This document shows, one piece after another, positions 1 through 8,341 of a stretch of 64,000 nt of DNA (position 1 is its first letter; each line of letters starts with the position of its first letter). The stretch is from positions 1,634,051-1,698,050 of the forward strand of contig NZ_QFRI01000001.1 of the NCBI RefSeq assembly GCF_003143755.1, read 5' to 3'. The position numbers and the translations under genes were made by a program. The notes under the pieces were generated by a model. The model searched no databases. It saw only the letters and a list, made by a program, of their open reading frames with translations, and was not told the DNA's origin. Origin of the DNA: Algibacter marinivivus. Lineage in GTDB: Bacteria > Bacteroidota > Bacteroidia > Flavobacteriales > Flavobacteriaceae.

Positions 1-15
1 TTATTTTAATTATTT

Positions 16-104
16 GGGCATTCCCCAAGGGTCGGGCTTTCGGCAGTCGCTTCCCGATAAAAAATCGGGAGAGCTTCAACAAATGCCTCAATCCCTAATG
101 CAAA
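16..104. repeat. Dispersed ~84-bp flavobacterial repeat, copy 1
   Basis: Intergenic, G+C-richer block upstream of rlmN. It contains GGGTCGGGCTTTC (30-42), a TCCCGAT/ATCGGGA hairpin (52-58 with 64-70) and CAATCCCTAATGC (89-101). The reverse complement of 50346-50428 has the same blocks in the same order: GGGTCGGGCTTTC, a TCGCTT core, AGCT, then CAATCCCTAACGC. The ends form a short inverted pair (GCATT 18-22, AATGC 97-101). No open frame or transposase is present. It is probably a non-coding mobile or structural repeat of the kind scattered through flavobacterial genomes. Confidence 0.7.
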
Positions 105-160
105 GTACAGAACTGAATATAATTAATAATTCAAAAACCGAAATTCGTAAATCGATTCAC

Positions 161-168
161 TATTTTTG
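161..168 (+). promoter_or_regulatory. Candidate -7 promoter element of rlmN (TATTTTTG)
   Basis: Exact match to the Bacteroidota -7 consensus TAnnTTTG, followed by CA as at several other candidates here. It ends only 8 bases before the rlmN ATG, so the predicted start point (about 5-7 bases downstream) would give a leader of only a few bases. No TTG at the expected -33 distance was found. Confidence 0.45.
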
Positions 169-176
169 CAAAACTT

Positions 177-1217
177 ATGGCAACAGGTAAAAAAGACATA
201 CGCGCATTAACCAAAGAACAACTCAGAGAATTCTTTGTAAAAGAAGGCGATAAAGCTTTTCGTGGCAATCAAGTTTACGAATGGTTATGGCAAAAAGGTG
301 CACATAATTTTGAGGACATGACCAACATCTCAAAAGAAACCCGTCAAAAGCTTGAAGATAATTTTGTAATCAACCACATTCAGGTCGATCAAATGCAACG
401 TAGCTCAGACGGAACCATAAAAAATGCTGTACGTCTTCATGATGATTTAATTGTAGAATCTGTTTTAATCCCTACAAAAACCAGAACAACAGCATGTGTA
501 TCAAGTCAGGTAGGTTGTAGTTTAGATTGTAAGTTTTGTGCAACAGCACGATTAAAACGCATGAGAAACCTTAATCCAGACGAAATTTACGATCAAGTAG
601 TTGCCATAGACAACGAAAGCAGATTGTATCATAACAGACCATTAAGCAATATTGTATTTATGGGTATGGGAGAACCCCTCATGAATTACAATAACGTTAT
701 AAAAGCTATAGATAAAATTACCTCACCAGAAGGTTTAGGGATGTCGCCAAAGCGTATTGTGGTATCTACCTCTGGCGTTCCAAAGATGATTAAAAAAATG
801 GCGGATGATGCCGTTAAATTTAAATTAGCAGTATCATTGCATTCAGCTATTGATGAGGTTCGAACATCTATTATGCCGTTTAATGCTACATTTCCGCTTA
901 ACGATTTAAGAGAGGCGCTTCAATATTGGTATTCAAAAACAAAAAATAGAATTACTTATGAATACGTTGTTTGGGATGCAATAAACGACAAAAGAAAAGA
1001 TGTAGAAGCTTTAGTCGAATTCTGTAAATTTGCACCAAGTAAAGTCAACCTAATAGAATATAATCCTATTGACGACGGCGAGTTTCAACAAGCAAACTCC
1101 AAAGCTATAGATATGTATGTTAGTGTATTAGAGAAAAACAATATTACAGTAACCGTAAGACGAAGCCGAGGTAAAGATATTGATGCTGCCTGCGGACAAT
1201 TAGCAAACAAATCCTAA
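177..1217 (+). CDS. rlmN: 23S rRNA (adenine2503-C2)-methyltransferase / tRNA A37 methyltransferase RlmN
   Basis: A 346-residue radical-SAM enzyme of normal family length. Family knowledge: RlmN methylates C2 of A2503 in 23S rRNA and of A37 in some tRNAs, through a methyl-cysteine intermediate. Seen here: the CX3CX2C cluster motif (CSLDCKFC, about residues 114-121), GMGEPLMNYNNV, VSTSGVP, and a C-terminal RRSRGKDIDAACGQL segment carrying the second conserved cysteine. The ATG at 177 is the natural start because the protein opens just ahead of the conserved N-terminal domain. It reads in the same direction as the polyprenyl synthase 47 bases downstream, which appears to have its own promoter element. 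The identification is secure. Confidence 0.97.
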   Translation: MATGKKDIRALTKEQLREFFVKEGDKAFRGNQVYEWLWQKGAHNFEDMTNISKETRQKLEDNFVINHIQVDQMQRSSDGTIKNAVRLHDDLIVESVLIPTKTRTTACVSSQVGCSLDCKFCATARLKRMRNLNPDEIYDQVVAIDNESRLYHNRPLSNIVFMGMGEPLMNYNNVIKAIDKITSPEGLGMSPKRIVVSTSGVPKMIKKMADDAVKFKLAVSLHSAIDEVRTSIMPFNATFPLNDLREALQYWYSKTKNRITYEYVVWDAINDKRKDVEALVEFCKFAPSKVNLIEYNPIDDGEFQQANSKAIDMYVSVLEKNNITVTVRRSRGKDIDAACGQLANKS

Positions 1218-1236
1218 AAAATTATATTCTAAAACT

Positions 1237-1244
1237 TATCTTTG
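1237..1244 (+). promoter_or_regulatory. Candidate -7 promoter element (TATCTTTG) for the polyprenyl synthase
   Basis: Exact TAnnTTTG match 20 bases before the TTG start at 1265, in the short gap after rlmN. No convincing -33 TTG was seen at 19-21 bases. It suggests the downstream gene can be transcribed separately from rlmN. Confidence 0.4.
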
Positions 1245-1264
1245 AATTTCTTTAAATCAATCAA

Positions 1265-2242
1265 TTGAAAGTAGTAGAACAAATAAAGCACCCAATAGCT
1301 TATGAAATGGATCTTTTCGAGCAAAAGTTCCAGCTTTCTATGTCTAGTAAAGTGGCTTTATTAAACAGAATTACGCATTACATTGTAAACCGAAAAGGGA
1401 AACAAATGCGTCCTATGTTTGTATTTCTAGTTGCTAAAATGGTATCAAACGGAGAAGTTAGCGAACGTACTTATAGAGGTGCATCTGTTATCGAGTTAAT
1501 TCATACAGCAACTTTAGTACATGATGATGTGGTTGATGATAGTAACCGCAGAAGAGGTTTTTTCTCAGTAAATGCGCTTTGGAAAAATAAAATAGCAGTT
1601 TTAATTGGCGATTTTCTACTCTCAAAGGGTTTACTATTATCTATTGATAATAATGATTTTGATTTATTGAAAATTATTTCAATTGCCGTTCGAGAAATGA
1701 GCGAAGGCGAATTACTTCAAATCGAAAAAGCTCGAAAATTAGATATCACAGAAGATGTGTATTACGAAATCATTCGTCAAAAAACGGCAACTTTAATAGC
1801 GGCTTGTTGTAGCCTTGGTGCAGCATCTGTAAAGCCAGAATCTCAGCATGTTGAAACCATGCGTAAATTTGGAGAACTTATTGGTATGGCATTTCAAATA
1901 AAAGATGATTTATTTGATTATGGAAATACCCAAATTGGAAAACCAACAGGGATAGATATTAAAGAGCAAAAAATGACTTTGCCTTTAATCTATGTTTTAA
2001 ATAATGCTACTAAAAAAGATAAAAAGTGGCTTATTAATTCTGTTAAAAATCATAATAAAGATACTAAGCGTGTTAAAGAAGTAATCGCTTTTGTAAAAAA
2101 CAATGGAGGTTTAGATTACGCAGTAACTAAAATGAAATCATTTCAAGAAGAAGCGCTCCAATTACTTCAAACGTATCCAAATTCAGAGTATAAAAATTCA
2201 CTTGAACTTATGGTGAATTATGTGATTGATAGAAAGAAATAA
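1265..2242 (+). CDS. Long-chain all-trans polyprenyl diphosphate synthase
   Basis: A 325-residue trans-isoprenyl diphosphate synthase. Both Asp-rich motifs that bind Mg-diphosphate are present: HDDVVDDSNRRRG (about residue 83) and KDDLFDYG (about residue 217), along with GKQMRPM near the N terminus for IPP binding. Such enzymes extend FPP with IPP to make the C30-C40 side chain of menaquinone; chain length cannot be read here. The start is a TTG at 1265. No suitable ATG lies near it, and the N-terminal residues before LLNRITHYIVNRKGKQMRPM look like the normal family start. It is probably an octaprenyl or heptaprenyl synthase (ispB/hepT class). Confidence 0.92.
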   Translation: MKVVEQIKHPIAYEMDLFEQKFQLSMSSKVALLNRITHYIVNRKGKQMRPMFVFLVAKMVSNGEVSERTYRGASVIELIHTATLVHDDVVDDSNRRRGFFSVNALWKNKIAVLIGDFLLSKGLLLSIDNNDFDLLKIISIAVREMSEGELLQIEKARKLDITEDVYYEIIRQKTATLIAACCSLGAASVKPESQHVETMRKFGELIGMAFQIKDDLFDYGNTQIGKPTGIDIKEQKMTLPLIYVLNNATKKDKKWLINSVKNHNKDTKRVKEVIAFVKNNGGLDYAVTKMKSFQEEALQLLQTYPNSEYKNSLELMVNYVIDRKK

Positions 2243-2317
2243 AACAATTTCAAAAAAAAAGTACAAGCCCAGGCAACCATTTTAATTTTTTTTGCGTCTT
2301 TATAAATAGAAAGCAAA

Positions 2318-2893
2318 ATGAACACATTTTTGAAAGTTATACAACTGCATAAAAACGAATCTGTTTTGATAAAAAAAGCGATTAAAAAAAATCGTGAAGC
2401 ACAACATGTTTTGTTTGAGATGCATGCACCAAAAATGTTAAGTGTTTGTAGGTATTATATAAAAGATGTTCAACAAGCTGAGGAAGCTATGTTAAATGGA
2501 TTTTTTAAAGTATTCACAAATTTAAAAAGCTTTAACAATAAAGGTAGTTTTGAAGGCTGGATAAGGCGTATTATGGTAAGAGAATCCATTTCGTTTTTAA
2601 GGCAACAAAAAAAAATTGAATTTCCAACTGAAGTTATTGAGTTCGATAAGAGCACTTCAAATAATATAAAAACAAATATTGAGGTTGCAGAAATTCAACA
2701 GTTAATAGACGATTTACCTGAGGGTTATAGAATGGTATTTGTTATGTATGCCATTGAAGGTTACAAACATCATGAAATTGCAGAAATTTTGAGTATTTCT
2801 CAAGGGACTTCAAAATCGCAATTATTTAAAGCACGAAAAATGCTTCAAGAAAAAATTAAAGAATTAAATATGCTTAGTTATGGCACCAATTAA
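2318..2893 (+). CDS. ECF-type RNA polymerase sigma-70 factor
   Basis: A 191-residue sigma factor of the extracytoplasmic-function size. A sigma region 2 helix with the usual DA/QQAEE...F.KVF..L pattern spans about residues 48-75. Region 4 (about residues 130-180) carries LPEGYRMVFVMYAIEGYKHHEIAEIL and the SQGTSKSQLFKARKML recognition helix. It overlaps the next gene by 14 bases, so the two are translationally linked. The downstream gene encodes a single-span membrane protein and the one after it a beta-barrel protein. The arrangement suggests envelope signalling, with the membrane protein as candidate anti-sigma factor; that pairing is inferred from position. Confidence 0.9.
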   Translation: MNTFLKVIQLHKNESVLIKKAIKKNREAQHVLFEMHAPKMLSVCRYYIKDVQQAEEAMLNGFFKVFTNLKSFNNKGSFEGWIRRIMVRESISFLRQQKKIEFPTEVIEFDKSTSNNIKTNIEVAEIQQLIDDLPEGYRMVFVMYAIEGYKHHEIAEILSISQGTSKSQLFKARKMLQEKIKELNMLSYGTN

Positions 2894-3647
2894 ATTTGAA
2901 GAAAACATAAAAGAGAAGCTTGAAAAACGAACTTTGAAACCATCAGTAAATGCATGGGATAAATTATCAGAACGTTTAGATAATCAAGAAGAACCAAAAA
3001 ACAATAAACCATATTGGTGGCTTGGTTTAGCGGCTAGTATTGTTGGAATTTTATTTGTTGTTTCACAGTTTTTAAATGAAAATAATAAAATCGAAGAACC
3101 AGAAATTGTTACGAATCCTGAAAAAGTTATTGAAAGTGAAACTATAAATATTGCTAAAGAGAATAATAAAGAGCATAATAATATTTTAAAAGCATCTGAG
3201 GATGTTTTTATTCAAAACAAAGAAGAAAAACAAGAAGTGTTTGAAGAAAAAAAGTTGATTATAACTGAAGAAGATAAACAGCCACCTCTTGTAGCATATG
3301 AAGCGATAATAGAACCAGAAGTTAAACCTGAAAACAAGCCAGAATTGCCTGGTGAAAAGCTGACTTTTGAAGAACAAAAAATACAAGATGTAATTGCCCA
3401 AGTGGAGCAATTAAAATCTAAAAATAGTATAGTTACTGAAGCAGATATTGAAACTTTATTGGCTGATGCACAAAAAGAAATTCAATTGAATAGGTTATTC
3501 AATGAGACTACTGGAGTAGTTGATGCTAATGCTTTACTTCAAGACGTTGAAGCAGAGTTGGATCAATCCTTTAGAACTAAGGTTTTTGAAGCCTTAAAAT
3601 CAAGTTACAATTCGGTAAAAACTGCAGTTGCCCAACGTAACAATTAA
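2880..3647 (+). CDS. Single-span membrane protein, candidate anti-sigma partner of the upstream ECF factor
   Basis: A 255-residue protein whose first 14 coding bases overlap the end of the sigma factor gene. The N-terminal ~45 residues are charged and presumably cytoplasmic (a region with AWDKLSERLD). One hydrophobic helix follows (about 46-65, WWLGLAASIVGILFVVSQF), then a long, highly charged Glu/Lys-rich region with coiled-coil character, presumably periplasmic. This topology (short inside, one helix, long outside) is the one expected of an anti-sigma factor, but no zinc-binding anti-sigma motif is visible. Function is inferred from gene order only. It is very A-rich and Lys/Glu-rich, as are its neighbours. 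Confidence 0.6.
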   Translation: MAPIKFEENIKEKLEKRTLKPSVNAWDKLSERLDNQEEPKNNKPYWWLGLAASIVGILFVVSQFLNENNKIEEPEIVTNPEKVIESETINIAKENNKEHNNILKASEDVFIQNKEEKQEVFEEKKLIITEEDKQPPLVAYEAIIEPEVKPENKPELPGEKLTFEEQKIQDVIAQVEQLKSKNSIVTEADIETLLADAQKEIQLNRLFNETTGVVDANALLQDVEAELDQSFRTKVFEALKSSYNSVKTAVAQRNN

Positions 3648-3719
3648 ATTCAATCAAATAAATAATCATTAATTAAAAAGGTGCTGAAATATATTCAGTA
3701 CTAAAAAAAACGAACAGTT

Positions 3720-4796
3720 ATGCAAACAATTACTAAATATGTAGTAGTGCTAATACTAGCTTTAGCTACGCAGTGTTTTTATGCCCAAGACAGTATTACT
3801 AATGTAAATAATAAGCACAAAATTGAAGAATTAAAAACATTAAAAGAAGATATTAAAAACCAAGAGAAAGCACACTTGAAGGTTGAAGTTGAATCTATAA
3901 ATCGTCGTCTTGAAAATGGAGAAATATCTAATGATGAAGCCGAAATATTAAAAAAAGAAGTTGCAAAAAAGCGCGCATTAAATATTGAGAATCGAATAGC
4001 GATAATTAATAACAAGATCTCACTTTTAGAGCGTAATGAGGAAGGCTACCGAACAAATGAGGATGAAGACTTATCAAAAATAGGTTTTAGTATTGGTGAA
4101 GAAGGTAGTTTTGCGGGAATTAAAATTACAAACAAAAACAAACCTAAAAAGTACGATTTGCGCACAACTAGCGATTTTGTAATAGCTTTTGGATTAAACA
4201 ATGCTATTATAGAAGGAGAGAATCTAGATGATTCGCCATATAAATTTGGGGGCTCTCGTTTTTTTGAAATAGGTTGGGCGTGGAAAACACGAGTGTTTAA
4301 AAATTCAAATTTCTTAAGATTAAAATATGGGTATTCCTTTCAAATTAATGGTTTAAAACCTCAGGATAATAATTATTTTGTGCAACAAGGAAATCAAACT
4401 ATGTTAGAAGAGTTTCCTGAAAATCTTAAAAAGTCAAAGTTGTCTATTACCAATTTAGTATTCCCTGTTCATTTTGAGTTTGGACCATCTAAAAGAGTCG
4501 ATAAAGACACCTATTACAGATATTCAACCAATAATCAATTTAAAATAGGAATTGGAGGTTATGCAGGTTTTAATATAGGAAGTCGCCAGAAATTAAAATA
4601 TGAAGTAGATGGAGAGCGCATAAAAGACAAGCAAAAAAAATCGTTTAATACTACGAGCTTAGTCTATGGTTTAAGCACATATGTTGCCTTTGATGAAATA
4701 GCATTATATGTAAAATATGATTTATCACCTATATTTAAAAATCAAGCCATAGACCAGAATAATATTTCAATTGGGGTTAGGTTTGATATGGATTAG
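3720..4796 (+). CDS. Exported protein with N-terminal coiled coil and C-terminal beta-barrel-like domain
   Basis: A 358-residue protein with a signal peptide (hydrophobic residues 7-20, then YAQ and the mature start near residue 23). Residues about 25-110 are Glu/Lys/Asn-rich and helical, likely a periplasmic coiled coil. From about residue 145 to the end the sequence alternates aromatic and polar residues in beta-strand fashion, ending with SIGVRFDMD, typical of an outer-membrane barrel with a terminal aromatic strand. It follows the ECF sigma and membrane-protein pair by 72 bases on the same strand, so it may be the outer-membrane member or target of that module. It is not assigned to a named family. 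A strong terminator follows. Confidence 0.65.
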   Translation: MQTITKYVVVLILALATQCFYAQDSITNVNNKHKIEELKTLKEDIKNQEKAHLKVEVESINRRLENGEISNDEAEILKKEVAKKRALNIENRIAIINNKISLLERNEEGYRTNEDEDLSKIGFSIGEEGSFAGIKITNKNKPKKYDLRTTSDFVIAFGLNNAIIEGENLDDSPYKFGGSRFFEIGWAWKTRVFKNSNFLRLKYGYSFQINGLKPQDNNYFVQQGNQTMLEEFPENLKKSKLSITNLVFPVHFEFGPSKRVDKDTYYRYSTNNQFKIGIGGYAGFNIGSRQKLKYEVDGERIKDKQKKSFNTTSLVYGLSTYVAFDEIALYVKYDLSPIFKNQAIDQNNISIGVRFDMD

Positions 4797-4824
4797 GAAG
4801 CTATTTTAAAAATTATAATCAAGA

Positions 4825-4856
4825 AAAAACCGAAACTATTTAAGGTTTCGGTTTTT
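4825..4856. terminator. Bidirectional intrinsic terminator
   Basis: A 12-bp perfect stem, AAAAACCGAAAC (4825-4836) with GTTTCGGTTTTT (4845-4856), and an 8-base loop. It lies between the ends of convergent genes (plus-strand barrel protein and minus-strand HMA protein). A-rich and T-rich flanks allow it to work in both directions. Confidence 0.85.
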
Positions 4857-4862
4857 AAGTTT

Positions 4863-5240
4863 TTAATGTCCATGCCCATCGTCTTCTTTCGGTTTATGGT
4901 CGTCTTTTACATCTTCATCACGATATTTACAACACGCATGTACTGTGGCGTAGGCTTCATCTGTAGCTTTTGCGTTTTTAGTATCATGTCCGGCGGTTAA
5001 AACTTGTTTTTCAATGGTTGCTAAATCCGTTTTACGGTCATCATATATCAATTTTAATTCGTGAGTTTCAACACTCCAAGTGGCAAATTTTACACCTTTA
5101 GTATTCAAACATGCTTTTTCTATTCGTGCTTTACACATTCCGCAAACACCATCTACTTCCATAGAGGCTTTGGCATTTTTGTTTTGAGAGAAAGTTAATG
5201 TTCCTGTTAGCATTAAAGCTATGATTAATAATTTTTTCAT
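4863..5240 (-). CDS. Exported heavy-metal-associated (HMA) domain protein
   Basis: A 125-residue protein with a signal peptide (MKKLLIIALMLTGTLTFSQ). A ferredoxin-like HMA domain follows, with the metal motif GVCGMCKARIE (Cys33 and Cys36). After the domain come a Cys pair (VHACCKYRDED, about residue 103) and an Asp/His-rich tail ending GHGH, both plausible extra metal ligands. Family knowledge: such CxxC domains bind Cu(I), Hg(II) or similar soft metals and hand them to partners. It is the last gene of a four-gene minus-strand cluster with a TonB-dependent receptor and a second HMA protein. The metal is not identifiable from sequence. Confidence 0.85.
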   Translation of the reverse strand: MKKLLIIALMLTGTLTFSQNKNAKASMEVDGVCGMCKARIEKACLNTKGVKFATWSVETHELKLIYDDRKTDLATIEKQVLTAGHDTKNAKATDEAYATVHACCKYRDEDVKDDHKPKEDDGHGH

Positions 5241-5258
5241 GGTTTTATTTTTATTTAA

Positions 5259-5285
5259 GATGCTTCGTCTACGCTCAGCATGACA
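5259..5285. repeat. Short REP-like hairpin repeat ending in ATGACA
   Basis: In the gap between two genes of the metal cluster: ATGCT (5260-5264) and AGCAT (5277-5281) form a short stem and are followed by GACA. A similar unit with the same ...CAGnATGACA ending lies at 8304-8328 in the same cluster. The resemblance to small dispersed flavobacterial intergenic repeats is inferred. Confidence 0.45.
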
Positions 5286-5291
5286 TATTAT

Positions 5292-7529
5292 TTATTTTAT
5301 TCTATATCGCAATCCTGCATAATACATACTTCCAAAAATTGGACCGTATACAAATGTAGAATCAAAATTCGCACCAAAAGGGTCATCTGCTCCTAAAATT
5401 GGATTTGACTGCCTTAAATTGGTAATATTTTCGCCTCCTAAATATACTTCAAATTTAGGAGAAAACACTTTGGTTATTTGTGCATTTAAAGTTGCTACTG
5501 TTGGTGTTCGATCAGGTAATTGATATTGAGTAGGATTGTTTGTTGTTGATGCATAACGTTGATTGCTTAACCAATTAAAAGTAGCATCAAACTTCCAGTG
5601 CGAACCATTCTCTTTCAATTTAGTTTCATAACCAACATTTGCAAATATGCGATGTTTTGGTGTTAAGGGTCTTTCTAACCTCTCAGAATTATAATCGGTT
5701 TTTACATCGTAAAACTTATACGCAGTTCTTAAATCAAAACCTTCAAAAACATTATAATTCAATTCAACTTGAAAGCTATTAGCAAAACTTTTCCCGTCAA
5801 GGTTATAGAAATTTATTTCCTGAGGGTTTTCCCAATCTACAACCACTTGATTTGTAAAATCTGTTTTATAAAAATCAAAAGTCATATCTGCTTTTCTACC
5901 AAAGAGATTAAATCCTTGCAAATAAGAAAAACCATAATTCCATGCTATTTCAGGATCTAATCCATAAATATTACCTCCAGAATTCAAAATATTAATTTGT
6001 CTAGATGTTGAAAATAGTTGCTGATTTTCAGTGAAAATATTTGCACTTCGTTTACCGCGTCCAAAAGACGCTCTGAATGCCGATTTACCCCAAGGTGAAT
6101 ATCTTGCATGTACTCTTGGAGTTACAAAAGTTCCTAATAAATTATGATGATCTACTCGAACACCAGCGGTAAGATTAAACAATTCTAAATTATCAAAACT
6201 ATACTCAAAAAAAGCACCAACTGAGTTTTCTGTTCTTTCATAATCGGTTGTATTCACTAATTCATCATAATGATCATAAGTATAGCTTAAACCTGTTTTT
6301 ATTTTATGACGAGAATCGCTTATAATCGAATTGTAAATAGCATTCGCATATAAACTATTGTGTTTTATATCATACACATTCAAACCAAAGTAAGATTCTT
6401 GTTTATGACTACTAAAAGCTGTTTGCACCCCAATACTTTGCCATGGTATTTCTGGATTTACATATCCGAATTTTGTTGAAATCTCATATCGTCTAGTATC
6501 AATTTCACTTCCCCAATTATTGGTAGTGAGTTTATCGGTGTTTGGTCTAAAATTTAACTCGCCAGTTTGCTTTTCATCATTTAAAAATTTCAAATTAATA
6601 AAGCTTACAAACCCTTTTTTGGTATCTATGTACTGCCAACGGTTCATCACATTAATCTGATTAAATAAGGGCATATCTAAAAACCCGTCATTATTTACAT
6701 CGTGCTTTTTGTTGTGAGTATTTCCGTGAATATATAAACCCGTGTGCCATTTATCATCAACTTTAGTATTGATATGTGCATTTAGCTCCAAACGCTCACT
6801 AGTTGCTCCATATAGATTAACAAACAATTTATCGTCAGTTAATGGTTTTACTAACTCTGTATTAATTTGACCAGCTATACTTTCAAAACCATTAACCACA
6901 CTTCCTGCGCCTTTTGTAATTTGGATACTTTCTACCCAAGTTCCAGGAATAAAACTGAGACCATAAGCTTGAGATGCACCACGGATAGAAGGAATATTTT
7001 CAGTAGCAATTAAAATATATGGGCTTGTTAATCCTAGCATTTTAATTTGTCGAGTTCCTGAAATGGCATCAGCGAAATTTACATCAATAGATGGGTTAGT
7101 TTCAAAACTTTCAGACAAGTTACAACACGCTGCTTTTAATAATTCATCACTGCTTACATTAATTACGTTTGCTGATTTATAATATGATTTTGCAGTAGTT
7201 TGCTTTCTTGACTTTACCGTAACAGCATCTAAGTTATCTGTAGGTTGCAACCAATGTTTTATTTTGCTAGGAGCATTTATTGTTAGTGTATCAGTTTTAA
7301 AACCAACGTAACTAATTACTAATTTTTTATATTCTGGTTTGTATGGAAGTTTAAAATTTCCATCAATATCAGTTACTGTGCCTACTTCCGTATTTAACCA
7401 ATAGACGTTTGCACCTGCTAAACCAATATTTTGGTTTTGTTCATTAGCTTCTAAAACTATCCCTGAAATAGTATTTTGAGAAAAACCTATAATCGGAAAC
7501 AGCAATAGTGTATATATTATCTGTTTCAT
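5292..7529 (-). CDS. TonB-dependent outer-membrane receptor, probably for a metal or metal chelate
   Basis: A 745-residue receptor. Order: signal peptide (about 1-17), a carboxypeptidase-like regulatory domain (about 20-95, with GNFKLPYKPEYKKLVISYVGF), a plug domain (about 115-230, with GTRQIKMLGL, the SIQITKGAGSVVNGFESIAGQIN segment and a Cys pair in KAACCNLSESFETN), then a 22-strand-type barrel ending in ...YYAGLRYRIK with a terminal basic/aromatic strand. It starts 1 base after the stop of the HMA-MauE gene and is followed by an HMA protein, so all are likely co-transcribed. The location argues for a soft-metal ligand rather than a polysaccharide, and no SusD gene is nearby. Substrate is inferred. 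Confidence 0.85.
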   Translation of the reverse strand: MKQIIYTLLLFPIIGFSQNTISGIVLEANEQNQNIGLAGANVYWLNTEVGTVTDIDGNFKLPYKPEYKKLVISYVGFKTDTLTINAPSKIKHWLQPTDNLDAVTVKSRKQTTAKSYYKSANVINVSSDELLKAACCNLSESFETNPSIDVNFADAISGTRQIKMLGLTSPYILIATENIPSIRGASQAYGLSFIPGTWVESIQITKGAGSVVNGFESIAGQINTELVKPLTDDKLFVNLYGATSERLELNAHINTKVDDKWHTGLYIHGNTHNKKHDVNNDGFLDMPLFNQINVMNRWQYIDTKKGFVSFINLKFLNDEKQTGELNFRPNTDKLTTNNWGSEIDTRRYEISTKFGYVNPEIPWQSIGVQTAFSSHKQESYFGLNVYDIKHNSLYANAIYNSIISDSRHKIKTGLSYTYDHYDELVNTTDYERTENSVGAFFEYSFDNLELFNLTAGVRVDHHNLLGTFVTPRVHARYSPWGKSAFRASFGRGKRSANIFTENQQLFSTSRQINILNSGGNIYGLDPEIAWNYGFSYLQGFNLFGRKADMTFDFYKTDFTNQVVVDWENPQEINFYNLDGKSFANSFQVELNYNVFEGFDLRTAYKFYDVKTDYNSERLERPLTPKHRIFANVGYETKLKENGSHWKFDATFNWLSNQRYASTTNNPTQYQLPDRTPTVATLNAQITKVFSPKFEVYLGGENITNLRQSNPILGADDPFGANFDSTFVYGPIFGSMYYAGLRYRIK

Positions 7530-7530
7530 T

Positions 7531-8253
7531 TTAATTATAGATTTTAATAAGCATAATAATGGCCATAACTATCATAATACTATTTTCAATAAATGTAGCT
7601 TTAGTCATTGGGAGTTTTAATGCTGTTCCTAAACAAGCACATTGGATTGATTTTTTATCAAGCAAGGTTTTAGTAACTCCAATGGTAGTAATCCCTAAAA
7701 TGATTAAGGTTATAATTAATGCTGTTGGGATTTCAATTCGCATTAAAAATAGGATTCCTAAAGCAACTTCTATAAACGGATACACCCAACCATAAACGGG
7801 CATTACCTTAGCTAATGGGTCGTACATTTTAAATGATTTTGGAAACCCTTTTAAATCTAATAGTTTAAAAAAACTAAAAACAATGTAGAATAAGCCCATA
7901 AAATCGAGCATTAATCCATTAGTGTTCCAAGGATTATTGTTTAGTAGAATAGAAGCCACTATAATGTAAGCGAATATTAGAAACAGTGGGAATAATTGTT
8001 GTAATTCACTTTTTTCTTGAGCGTTAATGTCGGTTGGTGTATTGAATATGTGTTTTTCTGAAATACTGTATTTATCAGAAAGTGCATTTTGTAATGTTTC
8101 TGTTGAAATATGACTAGACATTTCAATAATGGCTTCAGATGTTTCTAGATTTACTGAAGCATTTTTAACTTCTGGAAGCGCATTTAATTTATCTTCCACA
8201 GATGTTCTGCATCCGTTGCAGGTCATGCCTGTAACTGTATATGTATGTTTCAT
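7531..8253 (-). CDS. HMA metal-binding domain fused to a MauE/DoxX-like membrane domain
   Basis: A 240-residue two-domain protein. Residues 1-70 are an HMA domain with the canonical GMTCNGC motif (Cys12, Cys15). Residues about 88-240 hold four hydrophobic segments typical of the MauE/DoxX-like fold, with a Cys-x-Cys in SIQCACLGTALKLP before the last helix, suggesting a redox or metal role. The fusion places a soft-metal chaperone domain on the cytoplasmic side of an inner-membrane protein. It is the second gene of the minus-strand cluster and ends 1 base before the receptor start. The role in metal transfer is inferred from domains and neighbours. Confidence 0.8.
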   Translation of the reverse strand: MKHTYTVTGMTCNGCRTSVEDKLNALPEVKNASVNLETSEAIIEMSSHISTETLQNALSDKYSISEKHIFNTPTDINAQEKSELQQLFPLFLIFAYIIVASILLNNNPWNTNGLMLDFMGLFYIVFSFFKLLDLKGFPKSFKMYDPLAKVMPVYGWVYPFIEVALGILFLMRIEIPTALIITLIILGITTIGVTKTLLDKKSIQCACLGTALKLPMTKATFIENSIMIVMAIIMLIKIYN

Positions 8254-8303
8254 GATGTTTTTAATTTATTGTTTTTTGAATCAATTCCTTAAAACGGAAA
8301 TAG

Positions 8304-8328
8304 CTTCTGAAATACGTTCAGAATGACA
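8304..8328. repeat. Short REP-like hairpin repeat ending in ATGACA
   Basis: TTCTGAA (8305-8311), a 5-base loop and TTCAGAA (8317-8323) make a 7-bp perfect stem, followed by TGACA. It lies between the HYC_CC_PP gene and the HMA-MauE gene and resembles 5259-5285. Confidence 0.5.
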
Positions 8329-8341
8329 AAAAATGAATAAA

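Noticed and set aside
5769-5960. Short frame antisense to the TonB receptor
   Set aside because: Shadow of the receptor's coding strand; no start signal and no recognisable family.
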